DNA from: Planctomycetota bacterium
GTDB lineage: Bacteria > Planctomycetota > UBA1135 > UBA2386
Assembly (NCBI GenBank): GCA_021776805.1
Contig: JAJFFD010000112.1
Coordinates: 1-56,191, forward strand
Length of the DNA stretch: 56,191 nt
Reading direction: 5' to 3'
Positions 55,475 through 56,191 of this stretch are shown in pieces. The notes below the pieces were generated by a model. The model saw only the letters and a list, made by a program, of their open reading frames with translations. It did no database searches and was not told the DNA's origin. How positions within the stretch are numbered: the first letter of the stretch is position 1; each line of letters starts with the position of its first letter. The translations under genes and the position numbers were made by a program.

Positions 55475-56191
55475 ATGAACTACGACGTCGTCATCATCGG
55501 CGGAGGCCCGGCGGGATCCACCGCGGGCACCCTTCTCAAGAAGTACAACCCGGAACTCAAGGTCGGCATCTTCGAGAAGGAGAAGTTCCCCCGCGAACAC
55601 GTGGGCGAAAGCCAGCTTCCCGCCTGCGGCTATTACCTCTCGGAAATGGGCTGCTGGGACAAGGTCGAGGCGGCCAACTTCCCCATCAAGATCGGCGCTA
55701 CTTATCTATGGGGAACGAGCGAGAAGCCCTGGGACTTCGAGTTCCTGCCACTGGACAAGTTCCCAGAGAACGACCCCCGTCCATCGACCTATGAGGGACC
55801 GCGACAACTCACCGCCTTCCAGGTCGAACGCTCCATCTACGACCAGATCCTCCTCGACCATGCCCAAGAAAACGGCTGTGAGGTCTTCCAAGAGACCGCC
55901 GTCAAGACTGTGGACAAGGACGGCGATCGTATCAATGCGATCATCCTGAAGGACGGCCGCCGCATCGAGGGGCGCTACTTCCTCGACGCCTCGGGCCACG
56001 TCGGCCTCCTGCGCCGGGCCATGGGGGTCGAATCCACCATCCCCACCAGTCTGATGAACGTGGCGGTCTGGGACTACTGGGAGAATGCTGAGTGGGCGGT
56101 AAAGATTGGCGTCGGTGGCACTCGTGTACAAGTGCTGTCCGTGCCCAATGGCTGGGTCTGGTTCATTCCCCTGGGCCCGACCCGCACCAGC
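55475..56191 (+). CDS. Flavin-dependent halogenase-like oxidoreductase (5' part, cut at right edge)
   Basis: The first 239 residues of a FAD enzyme. The FAD motif is VVIIGGGPAGSTAGTLL; EHVGESQLPACGYYL matches the GESLLP-type motif of flavin-dependent halogenases; a FLDASGHVGLLRRAMG segment and the WVWFIP (WxWxIP pattern) near the cut support halogenase or closely related geranylgeranyl-reductase-type enzymes. The ATG at 55475 follows TATACT by ~57 nt. The rest of the gene and any partner lie outside the window. WxWxIP favours a halogenase, though many planctomycete proteins with these motifs have unknown substrates. Confidence 0.82.
   Translation, partial: MNYDVVIIGGGPAGSTAGTLLKKYNPELKVGIFEKEKFPREHVGESQLPACGYYLSEMGCWDKVEAANFPIKIGATYLWGTSEKPWDFEFLPLDKFPENDPRPSTYEGPRQLTAFQVERSIYDQILLDHAQENGCEVFQETAVKTVDKDGDRINAIILKDGRRIEGRYFLDASGHVGLLRRAMGVESTIPTSLMNVAVWDYWENAEWAVKIGVGGTRVQVLSVPNGWVWFIPLGPTRTS

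Noticed and set aside
1-56191. Mobile elements, prophage or integrase genes
   Set aside because: No transposase, integrase, phage structural or terminal-repeat pattern was found.

Overview
The window is a gene-dense, high-GC piece of a Gram-negative bacterial chromosome. Lipoproteins, a LolCDE-type system, a TolC-type outer-membrane factor and a tripartite efflux pump show two membranes. Several features point to Planctomycetota or a nearby PVC/FCB-adjacent lineage: a DUF6797-type propeller protein beside a multihaem cytochrome, two ECF sigma/zinc-finger anti-sigma pairs, a Ser/Thr kinase, FloA with a long NfeD, a Cys-rich metal locus and PpiD-like proteins. That placement is inference; no rRNA is present. 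I see no insertion sequence, phage or CRISPR array. No stretch above 300 nt lacks a gene; the largest gaps are 34338-34586, 43266-43494 and 52702-52898.

Layout. (1) 1-3772, minus: a DUF6797-like propeller protein followed by a four-haem (so far) cytochrome that runs off the left edge. (2) 3862-14395: a probable copper/silver response island. An ECF sigma, its anti-sigma, a CnrX/Spy-like periplasmic sensor and a 10-Cys secreted protein (plus strand) converge on a Cys-rich protein-cusC-cusB-cusA operon (minus strand). A CxCCQT sialidase-fold protein diverges from that operon. (3) 14493-18192: Ser/Thr kinase, lipoprotein, second ECF sigma and second anti-sigma, with a small membrane protein and a giant lipoprotein on the opposite strand (18201-22410). 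(4) 22491-28147: trmB, lysS and a tightly coupled lolC-lolD-lolE set. (5) 28207-37441: lipoprotein, M28 peptidase, nfeD-floA-hypothetical operon, a membrane protein, lepB, an HDOD protein and a 4-TM protein. (6) 37503-41597: ribH, nusB, ftsY and an O-antigen-ligase/TPR protein. (7) 41582-46564: SGNH-like hydrolase, glycosyltransferase, UGM-like flavoprotein and two methyltransferases, probably a surface-glycan or lipid modification set. (8) 46576-52701, minus: rpsB-tsf-pyrH-frr-tRNA-Lys-Trm112-PpiD-like, the conserved translation cluster. (9) 52899-56191: GGDEF protein, serine hydrolase and the start of a flavin-dependent halogenase-like gene.

How the parts work together. The metal island reads as a self-contained circuit. 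The CnrX-like sensor would detect metal in the periplasm and release the sigma from its anti-sigma. The efflux pump then exports metal, with small Cys-rich proteins as likely periplasmic buffers. The pump genes converge on the regulators at a strong hairpin. The lipoprotein-rich content agrees with the Lol genes. Translational coupling by ATGA/TTGA/GTGA overlaps is common. Several genes lack a Shine-Dalgarno site but carry a -10-like box about 7 nt before the start codon, which suggests leaderless transcripts.

The most promising unusual points are the Cys-rich proteins of the metal island, the RQGGGG repeat tail of ribosomal protein S2, the NfeD protein with two C-terminal OB modules, the giant lipoprotein, the pseudo-receiver GGDEF protein and the halogenase-like gene at the right edge.
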